From: Bryobacter sp.
GTDB lineage: Bacteria > Acidobacteriota > Terriglobia > Bryobacterales > Bryobacteraceae
Direction of reading: 5' to 3'
DNA: 36,751 nt
Assembly (NCBI GenBank): GCA_022843605.1
Contig: JALHNI010000060.1
Location: 1 to 36,751 of the forward strand
Below, piece by piece: positions 23,778 to 32,120 of the stretch (the first letter of the stretch is position 1; every line of letters starts with the position of its first letter). Position numbers and translations under genes: made by a program. The notes beneath the pieces are model-generated. The model had not been told where the DNA came from and searched no databases. It worked only from the letters and a program-made list of their open reading frames with translations.

Positions 23778-25526
23778 TTATTGTAGAACTACGCCACGAT
23801 CCGAGAGGAGCTTGCCGCTACGCTGCAACAGGTTCAGCTGGTTGCGACGGTAGGTGACGGACTGGGTGACGAGGTCAGACTGGGCTTGGGACAAGTCCTG
23901 CTGTGCCGCAAGAACGAAGAAGAGGGTCGTGGTGCCGAGGTCGTATTTCTTTTGTTCGGCTTCCACGCGTTTTTGGGCAAGGTCGGCGGCGATTTTCGCC
24001 AACTCGACGCTGGCGCGGCTGTTCTCGACGAGGTTGATGGCGTTCAGCACGTCGAGGCGAACCTGCTGGGCGATGAGCCGCTCGTTGAGGAGGTCGGCAC
24101 GCTTGGCGACAACGGCATCCGAATAGTTGGCGGCTGCGGCACGGTCACGAAGGGGAAGGCGCAATTGGATGCCGAAACCATAGACGGGGAAGTTGAAGCC
24201 AAACATCTGACTAAAGGCATCGGTGATCCCGCCGGGGATGATCTGCGTGATGGGAGAGGTGCTGCCATCAGGATTGAACACGTTGCCCCGCTGCAGGAAG
24301 TTGCCGCCACGGCCCTGGGAGGTGTAGTTGCCGAAGAGCGACAGGTCGGGCCGGAGGCTATTGGCGGCTTGGCGAACGAAGAGATCGTCATTCAGGACGT
24401 CCTGGCGGGTGGCCTTCAGGTCGGGCCGCAGAGAAAGGGCCTCAGTCACCAGGGCCTCCTTGTCGAAGGGCTTGGTGTCAGTGGGAGGCAGAACCGGTTC
24501 AGTAAGTACGATCGGCAACTTGCGAAGGTCCGGATCCAGGTCGATCGCGATCTGGAGACGGAGCGCGTCTTCCAGTTGAGCGAGGCGGTAGCGCGCCTGG
24601 GTGACCAGGATCTCGGAGCGGGCGTAGGTGGCCTGCGGCTGGTAGATGTCCAGGGCGGAGATCGCGCCAAGTTCGAGTTCTCGCTGGGCACGTTTCAAAC
24701 TGGTGTCCGCCAGACCCAGGGCTTGTTCCTGCACCTTCAAATTTTCGCGGGCGCCGATCACATCCCAATAGGCGTTCTCCGCGTTGGCCAACAAACGGTT
24801 GATGGTGTCTTCGAAACGGTACTCGGTGGAACGCAGACGGGCCTTGGCAATATAGACGGGAATCTTGTTGAAGTAGCCACCGCGGTTGCGGAGCAGTGGC
24901 TGGGTGAGGGTGACGTTCAGGTTCGAGGTGTAAAAGGGATTGAAGTTCGCGAAGGAGTTGTTCGTCGACGTCTTCTGTCCGTTGTAGCTCACCTGATACT
25001 GGAGACCATTCTCGAGCACCTGAGTAACACCGAGAGAAAAGGGCTGCGCAAGCTGGCTGAGCACCGCGGCGCCGGCGAGGGCGTCGGTGGTGGGGGTTTG
25101 CTGGCGAGTGGCTGTAAAGCGGGCGAGAGCAATCGGGTCGAACACGCCGAAAGCGCGCTGAATGGCATTTCGCTGGGGCTGGATCAGCACCTTCTGCAGC
25201 ATGATCTGGGTGTTATTGGCGAGGACGAGTTCGAGATAGGACCGCAAAGTGAGCTCAATCTTGTCGCCAACGACAAAATCCTTCAGCTTCGTGGGATCCG
25301 CGATGGAGTAAGTGGGGTCAGGCTTGAGGTAGATCGACTGCTTGAGGTACTCAGACTGCCAAAATCGAGGGGCGACCAATTCGTCATAGGTGCGCAACTG
25401 TCCAGTAAACGGATTCACCGTTTCTTCGGGAGCCGTTAGCTTACGCTTCGTCTCCTGGCCTTCCTGGCCGAAAACGAGTGAACACAATAATAGAGCAGCG
25501 AGAGGCGGACGCAGAAAAGTAAGCAT
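23778..25526 (-). CDS. TolC-family outer-membrane efflux protein
   Basis: A 582-residue outer-membrane channel protein, last gene of the efflux operon. It has a signal peptide (LTFLRPPLAALLLCSLVFGQ), then two repeats of the TolC coiled-coil fold: long helices around NRLLANAENAYWDVIGARENLKV and LELGAISALDIYQPQATYARSE in the first half, and NAINLVENSRASVELAKIAADLAQK, LGTTTLFFVLAAQQDLSQAQ in the second. It is longer than E. coli TolC (about 470) because of an N-terminal part of about 110 residues. Start ATG 25526 lies 20 bp after the permease stop. It would extend the pump formed with the adaptors through the outer membrane. Confidence 0.88.
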   Translation of the reverse strand: MLTFLRPPLAALLLCSLVFGQEGQETKRKLTAPEETVNPFTGQLRTYDELVAPRFWQSEYLKQSIYLKPDPTYSIADPTKLKDFVVGDKIELTLRSYLELVLANNTQIMLQKVLIQPQRNAIQRAFGVFDPIALARFTATRQQTPTTDALAGAAVLSQLAQPFSLGVTQVLENGLQYQVSYNGQKTSTNNSFANFNPFYTSNLNVTLTQPLLRNRGGYFNKIPVYIAKARLRSTEYRFEDTINRLLANAENAYWDVIGARENLKVQEQALGLADTSLKRAQRELELGAISALDIYQPQATYARSEILVTQARYRLAQLEDALRLQIAIDLDPDLRKLPIVLTEPVLPPTDTKPFDKEALVTEALSLRPDLKATRQDVLNDDLFVRQAANSLRPDLSLFGNYTSQGRGGNFLQRGNVFNPDGSTSPITQIIPGGITDAFSQMFGFNFPVYGFGIQLRLPLRDRAAAANYSDAVVAKRADLLNERLIAQQVRLDVLNAINLVENSRASVELAKIAADLAQKRVEAEQKKYDLGTTTLFFVLAAQQDLSQAQSDLVTQSVTYRRNQLNLLQRSGKLLSDRGVVLQ

Positions 25527-25546
25527 TGAATCTCGTATGTAAGTAT

Positions 25547-26806
25547 TTATTCGTAGCGGATGGCTTCGATGGGGTCGAGCTTGGCGGCCTGCACCGCGGG
25601 ATAGATCCCGAACAGGAGACCGATACCGCAGGAGACACCGAAGGCGACAATCACACTGGCCGCGGTAACCACTGTCGACCAACCGGCCGCCGTGGCAATG
25701 ATCTTCGAAAGAGTCAGACCGAACAGAATGCCGATAACGCCGCCCATGATGGAGATGAGCACGGCCTCCATAAGGAACTGTCGGATGATATCCGCCTGGC
25801 GTGCGCCAATGGCGCGGCGGATACCGATTTCGCGGGTACGTTCCAACACCGTGGCGAGCATGATATTCATGATGCCGATGCCACCAACCAGAAGGGAGAT
25901 ACCCGCGATGCAAAGCATAACGACGCTAAAGAAGAATGACGTCCGGCGACGCTGTTCCAAGAGTCCAGCGGGCACGGTGACCGTGAAGTCGCCCGAATCT
26001 TTGTGCGTGGAAGCGAGGATGGCGGTGACGATGTTCGCAGTTTCGATGGAGTCAGTATTGTTACCGACCTTCATGTAGATGCCGTCGATCTCGTCCTTCA
26101 GGTACGAGGTATTGTCTTCGAAGCGGCGCATCACCGTATTCAGCGGTGAGATGATCAGATTGTTCCGGTTCGTGACTTCCAAACCTTCTACGTCCGAATC
26201 TGCCGTCGCCTGTTGGGCGAGGACACCAATCACCTGCAACCAGTTTTCGTTGACCTTTACAAACTTACCGACTGCCGGCTCGTAGCCCAGTAAATTCACC
26301 TTGGCGCTTTCGCCAAGGACACAAACCGGCGCGGAGTTCAGGTTATCCTCTTCACTAAAGAAGCGGCCCTCCACGACTTTCAAGCTGTTGATTTCGAGAT
26401 AGTCGGATTCGACGCCGATGAGTAGTGGCGGCTCACTTGCGACCTTCGGCAGGATCTTCTGCGGCTTAAATCGTTTACGCGGCGTGGAGGCCGCCAGCCC
26501 CGGAACGTTCTCACTGATCGCCCGGAAATCGCGGAAAGTAAGGCCAGGAGAGATCGCGCGCCGTTGCTGCAACTCGTTGCGATCTACGGCTTCCTTCGCT
26601 TCGACAATGATGTTGTTCACGCCGAGCAAGTCGATGTAACTCATCATTTCTTTCTGAGCGCCGGCGGTAATCGAAAGCATCGCGACGACCGCACCGACAC
26701 CGAAGATCATGCCGAGCATGGTGAGCAAACTACGCAACTTGTGGACAAAGAGGCTTTGCAGCCCCATGTACAACTCGGGGATATAACTCGAGAGAATCTT
26801 ATTCAT
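25547..26806 (-). CDS. MacB-type ABC transporter permease
   Basis: A 419-residue inner-membrane protein: one N-terminal helix (LLTMLGMIFGVGAVVAMLSITAG), a large periplasmic MacB-type domain (residues about 55-290), and three C-terminal helices with the FtsX signature (GIGIMNIMLATVLERTREIGIRRAIGA) and the closing AAKLDPIEAIRYE. There is no Walker A motif, so the ATPase must be a separate protein; none is encoded in the window. MacB-type proteins work with a TolC channel and a HlyD-type adaptor to push substrates out of the periplasm. It starts 3 bp after the upstream adaptor, with GGGGAG about 12 nt before the ATG. Confidence 0.92.
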   Translation of the reverse strand: MNKILSSYIPELYMGLQSLFVHKLRSLLTMLGMIFGVGAVVAMLSITAGAQKEMMSYIDLLGVNNIIVEAKEAVDRNELQQRRAISPGLTFRDFRAISENVPGLAASTPRKRFKPQKILPKVASEPPLLIGVESDYLEINSLKVVEGRFFSEEDNLNSAPVCVLGESAKVNLLGYEPAVGKFVKVNENWLQVIGVLAQQATADSDVEGLEVTNRNNLIISPLNTVMRRFEDNTSYLKDEIDGIYMKVGNNTDSIETANIVTAILASTHKDSGDFTVTVPAGLLEQRRRTSFFFSVVMLCIAGISLLVGGIGIMNIMLATVLERTREIGIRRAIGARQADIIRQFLMEAVLISIMGGVIGILFGLTLSKIIATAAGWSTVVTAASVIVAFGVSCGIGLLFGIYPAVQAAKLDPIEAIRYE

Positions 26807-26809
26807 GAA

Positions 26810-28753
26810 CTAGCGGCTCCCCTTTTGGCCCATCGGCATGCCGGCACCGCCGCCGCCATCAGACTTCTTCTTTTTGTCGCTGGGCTTGGCGAAGGGATCG
26901 GCCAGAGCCACCACATCATTCGGCTTCACGCCGGAAGTCAGCACCATCACGGATTCGCTACGTTTGAAGATCTGGATGTTACGGGCTTCGAAGCCCCGGT
27001 CGGTCTTCACGTAGACCACTGGCTTTCCATCTTTCTCAAACACAGCCTGCGTGGGAACGTTAATCGCGTTGGGGATTTTTTCGACGATGATCTCGACGTC
27101 CGAGAGTAGGCCAGGCCGAAGAAGGACATCGATCTGCGAGTCTTCTTCGGGCGGCAGCGGCAGCTTGGCGTTCTCCATGTCTTTAGCGGAGAAGCCATTA
27201 GCACCTAAGGCGCCCGCTCCAGCACCGCCACCGCGCCGGCCACCCGGAGTGCCAACTGAGGCGACTTCCGATTCGCCCGCTTGAGCTGCCGTGCCACCCT
27301 CCGGACGCCGGCCCTGCATCGGCTTACCGGTGACTTTTTGATACTCTTCGCGGAGCGAAGCCATTACCTTTGTACGCTCTTCAGCTTCCAGCTCTACGAT
27401 GTTCTTGCCGCCGAGAGCCTTGGTGATTGCCGCCCTCATTTTGGTTGCCTGGTCAGCCGGAAGGTCGCGGGTAAATGCGGCCATCATGCCGCCACCGCCA
27501 GCTCGACGTTGACCGCCGGCAGCAGCGCCCTCCTGGCCACCGGCCGGAGTAAATCCGCCCGCCGCGGGACCGCCCATCGAGAACATCGGCGCGCCGCCGG
27601 CGTCGCCACCCTGCATTCCGCCCATGCCAGCAGAGCGCGCCATCATCGCGGCCATCGCCCCTGGAGGCGGACCGATGGGAGCCTTCTTGCGGTTGGCCTC
27701 TGCCGTCGCGATCACGCGCTCAATGTAATCCTGTTTGGCGCCCAGGGTCGTCAGCAACTGACGCATGTCGACACTAAACAGGACGTCAAACTTCTTAGCC
27801 GGGTCCGACGAGAACATGTTGGCGCTCGCCGTCGAGCTCATCGACTTAATCTTGCCCGTGAAACTCTTGTCGGCGATGGCGTCAAGACGCATGATCACGT
27901 CCTGGCCCTCGTGAAGATTCGCCCGATCGAGTTCGCCCACCTTGGCGACTACTTCGAGCTCCGAGAGGTCGAGAACTTCGGCCACAGGAATGCCGGGCTG
28001 GATCTGGTCACCTTCTCGGATATCCGGAAGCTGCATGCCGAACATCATCGCGCTGCCCCGGTTTTGCTTGATCGCGACGAGACCGCTCATCGGACTGAGC
28101 AGCTTCACCTGGTTGAGGCGGGCGCGTTCACGATTGGCTTCCAATACCGACTTGTTTCGGCGCTCCATCAACACGGCAAGCTCAGCCTGAGCCTGCTCCT
28201 GCCGGGACTTGATGTCGCTTTCCAACTGCTTCAATCGCCGCTTACTCTCGTCGAGGGTAAGCGTGTTCTTTTTGGCATCGATCGCGGAAAGGAGCTCGTT
28301 ACGCTTCACCTCAAGGTCGGAGCGCCGCACGGCGTAGCGGGCACGCAACAATTCCACCTGATCCTGGTTATTCCGAATCGACAGGTCCGCACGCGACTTC
28401 TTCAACTGCTCGTCGATCTGGTCAAGCTCGAGCTGCTTCTCTTCCAGGCGGGAGATTACCTCGGCGTCATCAAACTCAACCACCAGATCCTTCTCCCGAG
28501 CAAAGGCACCCAGCGCCGCCATCTTCGTCACCTGGACAGTGCCAAAGAGATTAGGAGCCGAAAGAGTAGCCGAACGCACAGCACGTAGCTCGCCGCGGGT
28601 GTAACTGCGAACGACCACATCGCCCTGACGCACTTTCGTGGTCGGGATGGAGGCCTGCCGCTGCGGCATGGAATTGAAGAGCCGATAGCCGCCCCAGCCG
28701 GCCGCGCCGAGCACTGCCAGAACAATCGCTACACGGATGATGATCTTATTCAA
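26810..28753 (-). CDS. HlyD-type efflux adaptor with a 210-residue insert
   Basis: A 647-residue periplasmic adaptor anchored by one N-terminal helix (IIIRVAIVLAVLGAAGWGGY). It has a lipoyl-like half (residues 40-98), a long coiled coil (98-215), the second lipoyl half and a beta-barrel. At the end of the barrel (FDVLFSVDM, residue 330) an insert of about 210 residues splits the usual fold, which resumes at IDVLLRPGLLSDVEI (541). The insert is rich in Gly, Ala and Met with a helical patch (residues 430-476). The C-terminus is Lys/Gly-rich. The start is TTG 28753 with AGGAG 10 nt upstream. Normal adaptors are about 400 residues. Third gene of the operon. Confidence 0.85.
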   Translation of the reverse strand: MNKIIIRVAIVLAVLGAAGWGGYRLFNSMPQRQASIPTTKVRQGDVVVRSYTRGELRAVRSATLSAPNLFGTVQVTKMAALGAFAREKDLVVEFDDAEVISRLEEKQLELDQIDEQLKKSRADLSIRNNQDQVELLRARYAVRRSDLEVKRNELLSAIDAKKNTLTLDESKRRLKQLESDIKSRQEQAQAELAVLMERRNKSVLEANRERARLNQVKLLSPMSGLVAIKQNRGSAMMFGMQLPDIREGDQIQPGIPVAEVLDLSELEVVAKVGELDRANLHEGQDVIMRLDAIADKSFTGKIKSMSSTASANMFSSDPAKKFDVLFSVDMRQLLTTLGAKQDYIERVIATAEANRKKAPIGPPPGAMAAMMARSAGMGGMQGGDAGGAPMFSMGGPAAGGFTPAGGQEGAAAGGQRRAGGGGMMAAFTRDLPADQATKMRAAITKALGGKNIVELEAEERTKVMASLREEYQKVTGKPMQGRRPEGGTAAQAGESEVASVGTPGGRRGGGAGAGALGANGFSAKDMENAKLPLPPEEDSQIDVLLRPGLLSDVEIIVEKIPNAINVPTQAVFEKDGKPVVYVKTDRGFEARNIQIFKRSESVMVLTSGVKPNDVVALADPFAKPSDKKKKSDGGGGAGMPMGQKGSR

Positions 28754-28782
28754 CGGTTACTTACTCCTCGCCATTCCGGGGG

Positions 28783-30090
28783 TCAAAGCTTCTTAGCTTT
28801 CTTCGCAGCTTCCACCGGGTTCTCCAACGCCACCACGTCGCCTTCTTTCAGGCCCTTGACGATGATGATCTCTTTGTCGTTCCGCGTGCCCACTTCCACC
28901 GGCACCAGGACAAACTCCTGACCGCGCTGAATGTAGACCGAGGGCTTACCGCGGCTCATCACGCTCGCGCGCGAATCCATCAACAGTAGGCCGGGCCGGC
29001 TCTCGATCACAATCTCGACCGAGGCGGACATGCCTGGCCGCAGACGGGGCTCCACCGTTTCAAGCGTGGCGCGAGCGGGGAAAGTCTTTTCACTGGAGCC
29101 CATGCCACGGAAATTCACTTGCGCGATGGGGCTAATCCAGTCAAGCGTAGCGGAAAACTCTTTGTCGGGTATCGCGTCCACACGGACACGCACCTTCTGC
29201 CCGATCTCAAGCTTGCCCCGGTCTACCTCATCAAGCTTCAAGTCGACGCGCATTTTGCTGAGATCCGGAATCTCGGCAATTGCATTGCCTGTCGAGACAC
29301 GATCACCTTCCTTAAAGGGGGGCGGTGACTGACCCCAGGATCCGGGAGTCCGGAAATTCGGCATCACATTGACAATGCCGTCGCTTGGCGCCCGCAGTAC
29401 CATCTTGCCGAGGTAACCACGCGCACGATCCATATCGCGAACTGTCTTGTCCTTCGTCTGCCGCAAGCGCTCCAGGTCGGCACCCTGTGAGATTTCGTGG
29501 GCCTTCATCGTCGTCTTTTGCTGACCCAACTCGCCCTCATAAATCCCGACATCAATGCGGCTCTTCGCACCCTCGATCGCCGAAACAACTTCAGCCTTAC
29601 TCGCATCCAGCTTGGCGCGCTCCAGGTTGAATTCCGAAGTCATCAAATTCATCGAGTCCATTTCGTCGACAATGCGATGGGACGCCTTCGTCTGCACGAT
29701 CTGACTGTCCGCCGTACGCACGCTGGTGGACTTTTCCAGTAACTGCTGCTCCTGGGCCGCCGCATCGAACTCCACGACCACTTCGCCCTTGCGAATCGGC
29801 CGACCCGATTCAGCCAACTTCGTGATCCGTAGATCCGGCGCCTGCGGGGCCATAATTACTTCCGAATGCGTACTCTTGATCTCGCCGCGCGTCCGGACCG
29901 AGATGACAAACTCACCCTTCCGCACTTTACCGACTTGCACTTCCACAGGCGTCGCTGTTGCACCATAGCGATAAGCGGCGTAGCCGCCGACCGCACTCAG
30001 GCCGATCAAGAGCGTCCACATGATCATGCGCTTACGACGGGCCCCGGCGTTGTCGCCGAGTCTATGCTTGGGTCTGATGTCTTTAGACAT
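28783..30090 (-). CDS. HlyD-type efflux adaptor
   Basis: A 435-residue periplasmic adaptor of normal build. It has a basic start, one anchor helix (MIMWTLLIGLSAVGGYAAYR), a lipoyl half (VEVQVGKVRKGEFVISVRTRG onward), a coiled coil from about residue 110 to 235, the second lipoyl half (LRAPSDGIVNV), and beta-barrel and membrane-proximal domains ending in LKEGDVVALENP. It lacks the large insert of its neighbours. Start ATG 30090. Second gene of the operon, 61 bp after the first adaptor and 29 bp before the third. The three adaptors differ too much in sequence to be recent copies. Confidence 0.88.
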   Translation of the reverse strand: MSKDIRPKHRLGDNAGARRKRMIMWTLLIGLSAVGGYAAYRYGATATPVEVQVGKVRKGEFVISVRTRGEIKSTHSEVIMAPQAPDLRITKLAESGRPIRKGEVVVEFDAAAQEQQLLEKSTSVRTADSQIVQTKASHRIVDEMDSMNLMTSEFNLERAKLDASKAEVVSAIEGAKSRIDVGIYEGELGQQKTTMKAHEISQGADLERLRQTKDKTVRDMDRARGYLGKMVLRAPSDGIVNVMPNFRTPGSWGQSPPPFKEGDRVSTGNAIAEIPDLSKMRVDLKLDEVDRGKLEIGQKVRVRVDAIPDKEFSATLDWISPIAQVNFRGMGSSEKTFPARATLETVEPRLRPGMSASVEIVIESRPGLLLMDSRASVMSRGKPSVYIQRGQEFVLVPVEVGTRNDKEIIIVKGLKEGDVVALENPVEAAKKAKKL

Positions 30091-30151
30091 TCGCTTGAAA
30101 CCTCACTAACCAAAAAGAAGACGTCAACTAGTGAACAGGGTTACGGGCGAG

Positions 30152-31960
30152 CTAGGTTTTCGCGTCGTCCGGCCCAGGCTCTGCGGCCTTAAACGGACTC
30201 TCCAGCGCCACCACTTCACCTGGCTTCAGACCGGATCGAACACCGGCCATAATGTAGTTCCCGAAGCCCAATTCCACTTCGCGACGTGTCCAACCATTGG
30301 CACCCTTGACATACACAAAGCGCTTGCCTGCCGTTACATTGGCGTCCTGCTGCAAAGCCTCAAGCGGGACAATCGCCGCTGCCTCTTCGCTTTCCAACAC
30401 CACATCGGCACTCACCGACAGGTCGGGAATCACGCGCGGATCCAGATTATCCAGCTTCAACCGCACCGGAATCTCCTTCATATAGTTCGCACGGAAGCCG
30501 CCGGCCTTGGTGACCGCCGCGACGGAAACCACATGCGCCTGAAGCTCCAGCCCCGGATAGGCATCAAAACGAACCTTCGCCTTCGCGTTGATCCGCAACC
30601 GCTCCGCATCCACCTGATTGATCGTGGCATTGATTACCATCGAGCTGGTGTCGACGATCTGCATAAACAGGAAGCCCGGCATCAACGGATCGCCCTCTTG
30701 TACTGGACGGAATTCGCTGCCCGCAAAAGTCTGCTGCATCACCGTAATTCCGGCGATCGGCGACTTCACCAACATGCGATCCGCATTCGCTTGCGATCGC
30801 GCCAATTCCAACTGAGCCGCTTTCATGTCCAGCTCGGCATTCTTGATCTGCGCCGCCGCCGAGATTTCCACAAACTTCACTTCGGAAAGTAACTGGTCAT
30901 AACGCGCCTTCGCTTCGTCCAGCGCCAACCGCAGCCGTTCGGCCTCGATATTCGAACGCACCGGGATCGTCTTGACGTCCAGCTCAGCCTTCGCCAAATC
31001 GGACTTCGCCACCTCAATCGTTTGCGCATGTTGCACACGATACAGGTCCACCTCGGTCCGCAGCTTCGTCATGTTCGCTTCGTATTGCGCAATCGACGAC
31101 TTATAGTCTTCCAGCCGCAACAACATGTTCTGACGGTCGAACTCGGCCACCACCTGCCCGGGATTCACCCGCGAACCCGGCTTGGCCATCTCCTGAAGAG
31201 TCAGCGTGAAGTCGCCACCGCTGCTGCGGCCGCCACCCCCTCCGCCACCACCTGCATTACCACCGCCGCCGCCACCGCCACCGCCACCGAGAGCGCCCTC
31301 TAGCTGCCCGCCCGTGGACCCCAAACTCGCCTCACCGGTCTGAATGCGTGTCGAACTCGTCGCACTGCGCGTATTGGAGGATCCCCCGGTGCGGGACGTC
31401 GCCGCGCGCATCGCGCTTCCTGATCGGCCACCCGAATTGGCACTGGCCGCGCTCGCGTCGCCCGTAGAAGTGGGTGCCGCCGATCCATCGGCACTAACCG
31501 CGCCGCCCGCCGACCCCGCCGAAGCGCTACCCGACGAACCCGAACCACTGGAAGAACCAGAAGAAGATCGCGCACCGCCACCCAACGACGGCAGCGACAC
31601 GCTCGCTAAACTCGAACCCGCGCCGTCACGGCCTCGTCCCGATCGGCCGCCCCGCAACTGCGGAGCGATTAAGGAGACAAACTTCTCGGCTGTGGTCACA
31701 CCCGTCAACCGGATCGTTCGCTCGATCTTGCCGCCCGCCACGGTGTGCGTACGCACCGCCGCCGCCAGCTTGGCCGCATCGGCTTGCTGCGACAATTGCT
31801 TCTGCCACAACCACCATCCCAGTCCGGCGATCACCGCTAAGACGAGCAGTGTCAAATACTTACCAGACTTGCCACCGGATGCCGGCTGCGAATGCTCAGG
31901 CGCCGCCGGGGGGGGCGGCAACGCAATTGGCTGCGTTGGAACTGAAGGAAGCGGCTGCAT
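30152..31960 (-). CDS. HlyD-type efflux adaptor with Gly/Ser-rich insert
   Basis: A 602-residue adaptor and first gene of the operon. A Pro-rich cytosolic start leads to one helix (YLTLLVLAVIAGLGWWLW, residues 35-52). The first lipoyl half begins at KIERTIRLTG (78), is interrupted at about residue 101 by a low-complexity stretch of about 150 residues made mostly of Gly, Ser and Ala (with runs of nine or more Gly near 225-243), and resumes at DFTLTLQEM (249). The coiled coil, second lipoyl half and barrel then follow normally and end in LKPGEVVALESP. Start ATG 31960 has AAGGTG 8 nt upstream. The insert must loop out of the fold and could be flexible or a slippage-prone length switch. Confidence 0.85.
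   Translation of the reverse strand: MQPLPSVPTQPIALPPPPAAPEHSQPASGGKSGKYLTLLVLAVIAGLGWWLWQKQLSQQADAAKLAAAVRTHTVAGGKIERTIRLTGVTTAEKFVSLIAPQLRGGRSGRGRDGAGSSLASVSLPSLGGGARSSSGSSSGSGSSGSASAGSAGGAVSADGSAAPTSTGDASAASANSGGRSGSAMRAATSRTGGSSNTRSATSSTRIQTGEASLGSTGGQLEGALGGGGGGGGGGNAGGGGGGGGRSSGGDFTLTLQEMAKPGSRVNPGQVVAEFDRQNMLLRLEDYKSSIAQYEANMTKLRTEVDLYRVQHAQTIEVAKSDLAKAELDVKTIPVRSNIEAERLRLALDEAKARYDQLLSEVKFVEISAAAQIKNAELDMKAAQLELARSQANADRMLVKSPIAGITVMQQTFAGSEFRPVQEGDPLMPGFLFMQIVDTSSMVINATINQVDAERLRINAKAKVRFDAYPGLELQAHVVSVAAVTKAGGFRANYMKEIPVRLKLDNLDPRVIPDLSVSADVVLESEEAAAIVPLEALQQDANVTAGKRFVYVKGANGWTRREVELGFGNYIMAGVRSGLKPGEVVALESPFKAAEPGPDDAKT
31231..31290 (-). repeat. GGN-codon tract inside the first adaptor
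   Basis: On the plus strand this is a run of CCG/CCA triplets broken by CTGCATTAC (31252-31260). It encodes about twenty residues, nearly all Gly. It is in frame and inside the low-complexity insert, so triplet slippage would change length without breaking the gene. Confidence 0.7.
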
Positions 31961-32027
31961 AACAGATCACCTTTTGTTGGAGGCCCCACGGAGCAGGCGA
32001 GGACGGAGGCCGCGCCGGGGTTACGCC

Positions 32028-32033
32028 ATTGTA
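32028..32033 (-). promoter_or_regulatory. Possible -10 box of the efflux operon
   Basis: On the minus strand TACAAT (32033-32028) lies about 70 nt before the first adaptor start at 31960. I see no good -35 at the right distance, so the call is weak. The 160-bp gap also holds a short palindrome CCGCAATGCGG (32094-32104) between it and the aminotransferase stop. Confidence 0.3.
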
Positions 32034-32120
32034 CTAAACCATGACGACGCGGGCCCGCCAAAGGTTAGCGGTGCCCGCATGGAAACGTGATCGCCGCAAT
32101 GCGGATCGGCCTGTCCGGCC

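Noticed and set aside
23886..25439. 517-codon open frame antisense to the TolC-type gene
   Set aside because: No domain is visible and composition is that of an antisense frame; the minus strand encodes a full TolC fold with signal peptide.
25527..25913. Longer N-terminus for the TolC-type protein
   Set aside because: The extension overlaps the permease coding region and is a His/Arg-rich shadow; the signal peptide begins at 25526.
25000..29500. A dif site at the skew change
   Set aside because: The change falls within the protein-coding efflux operon, and I saw no 28-bp sequence with two XerCD-like arms there or in the nearby spacers.
31231..31290. CRISPR-like or satellite repeat
   Set aside because: It is an in-frame Gly-codon tract within the adaptor gene, without spacers of regular length.
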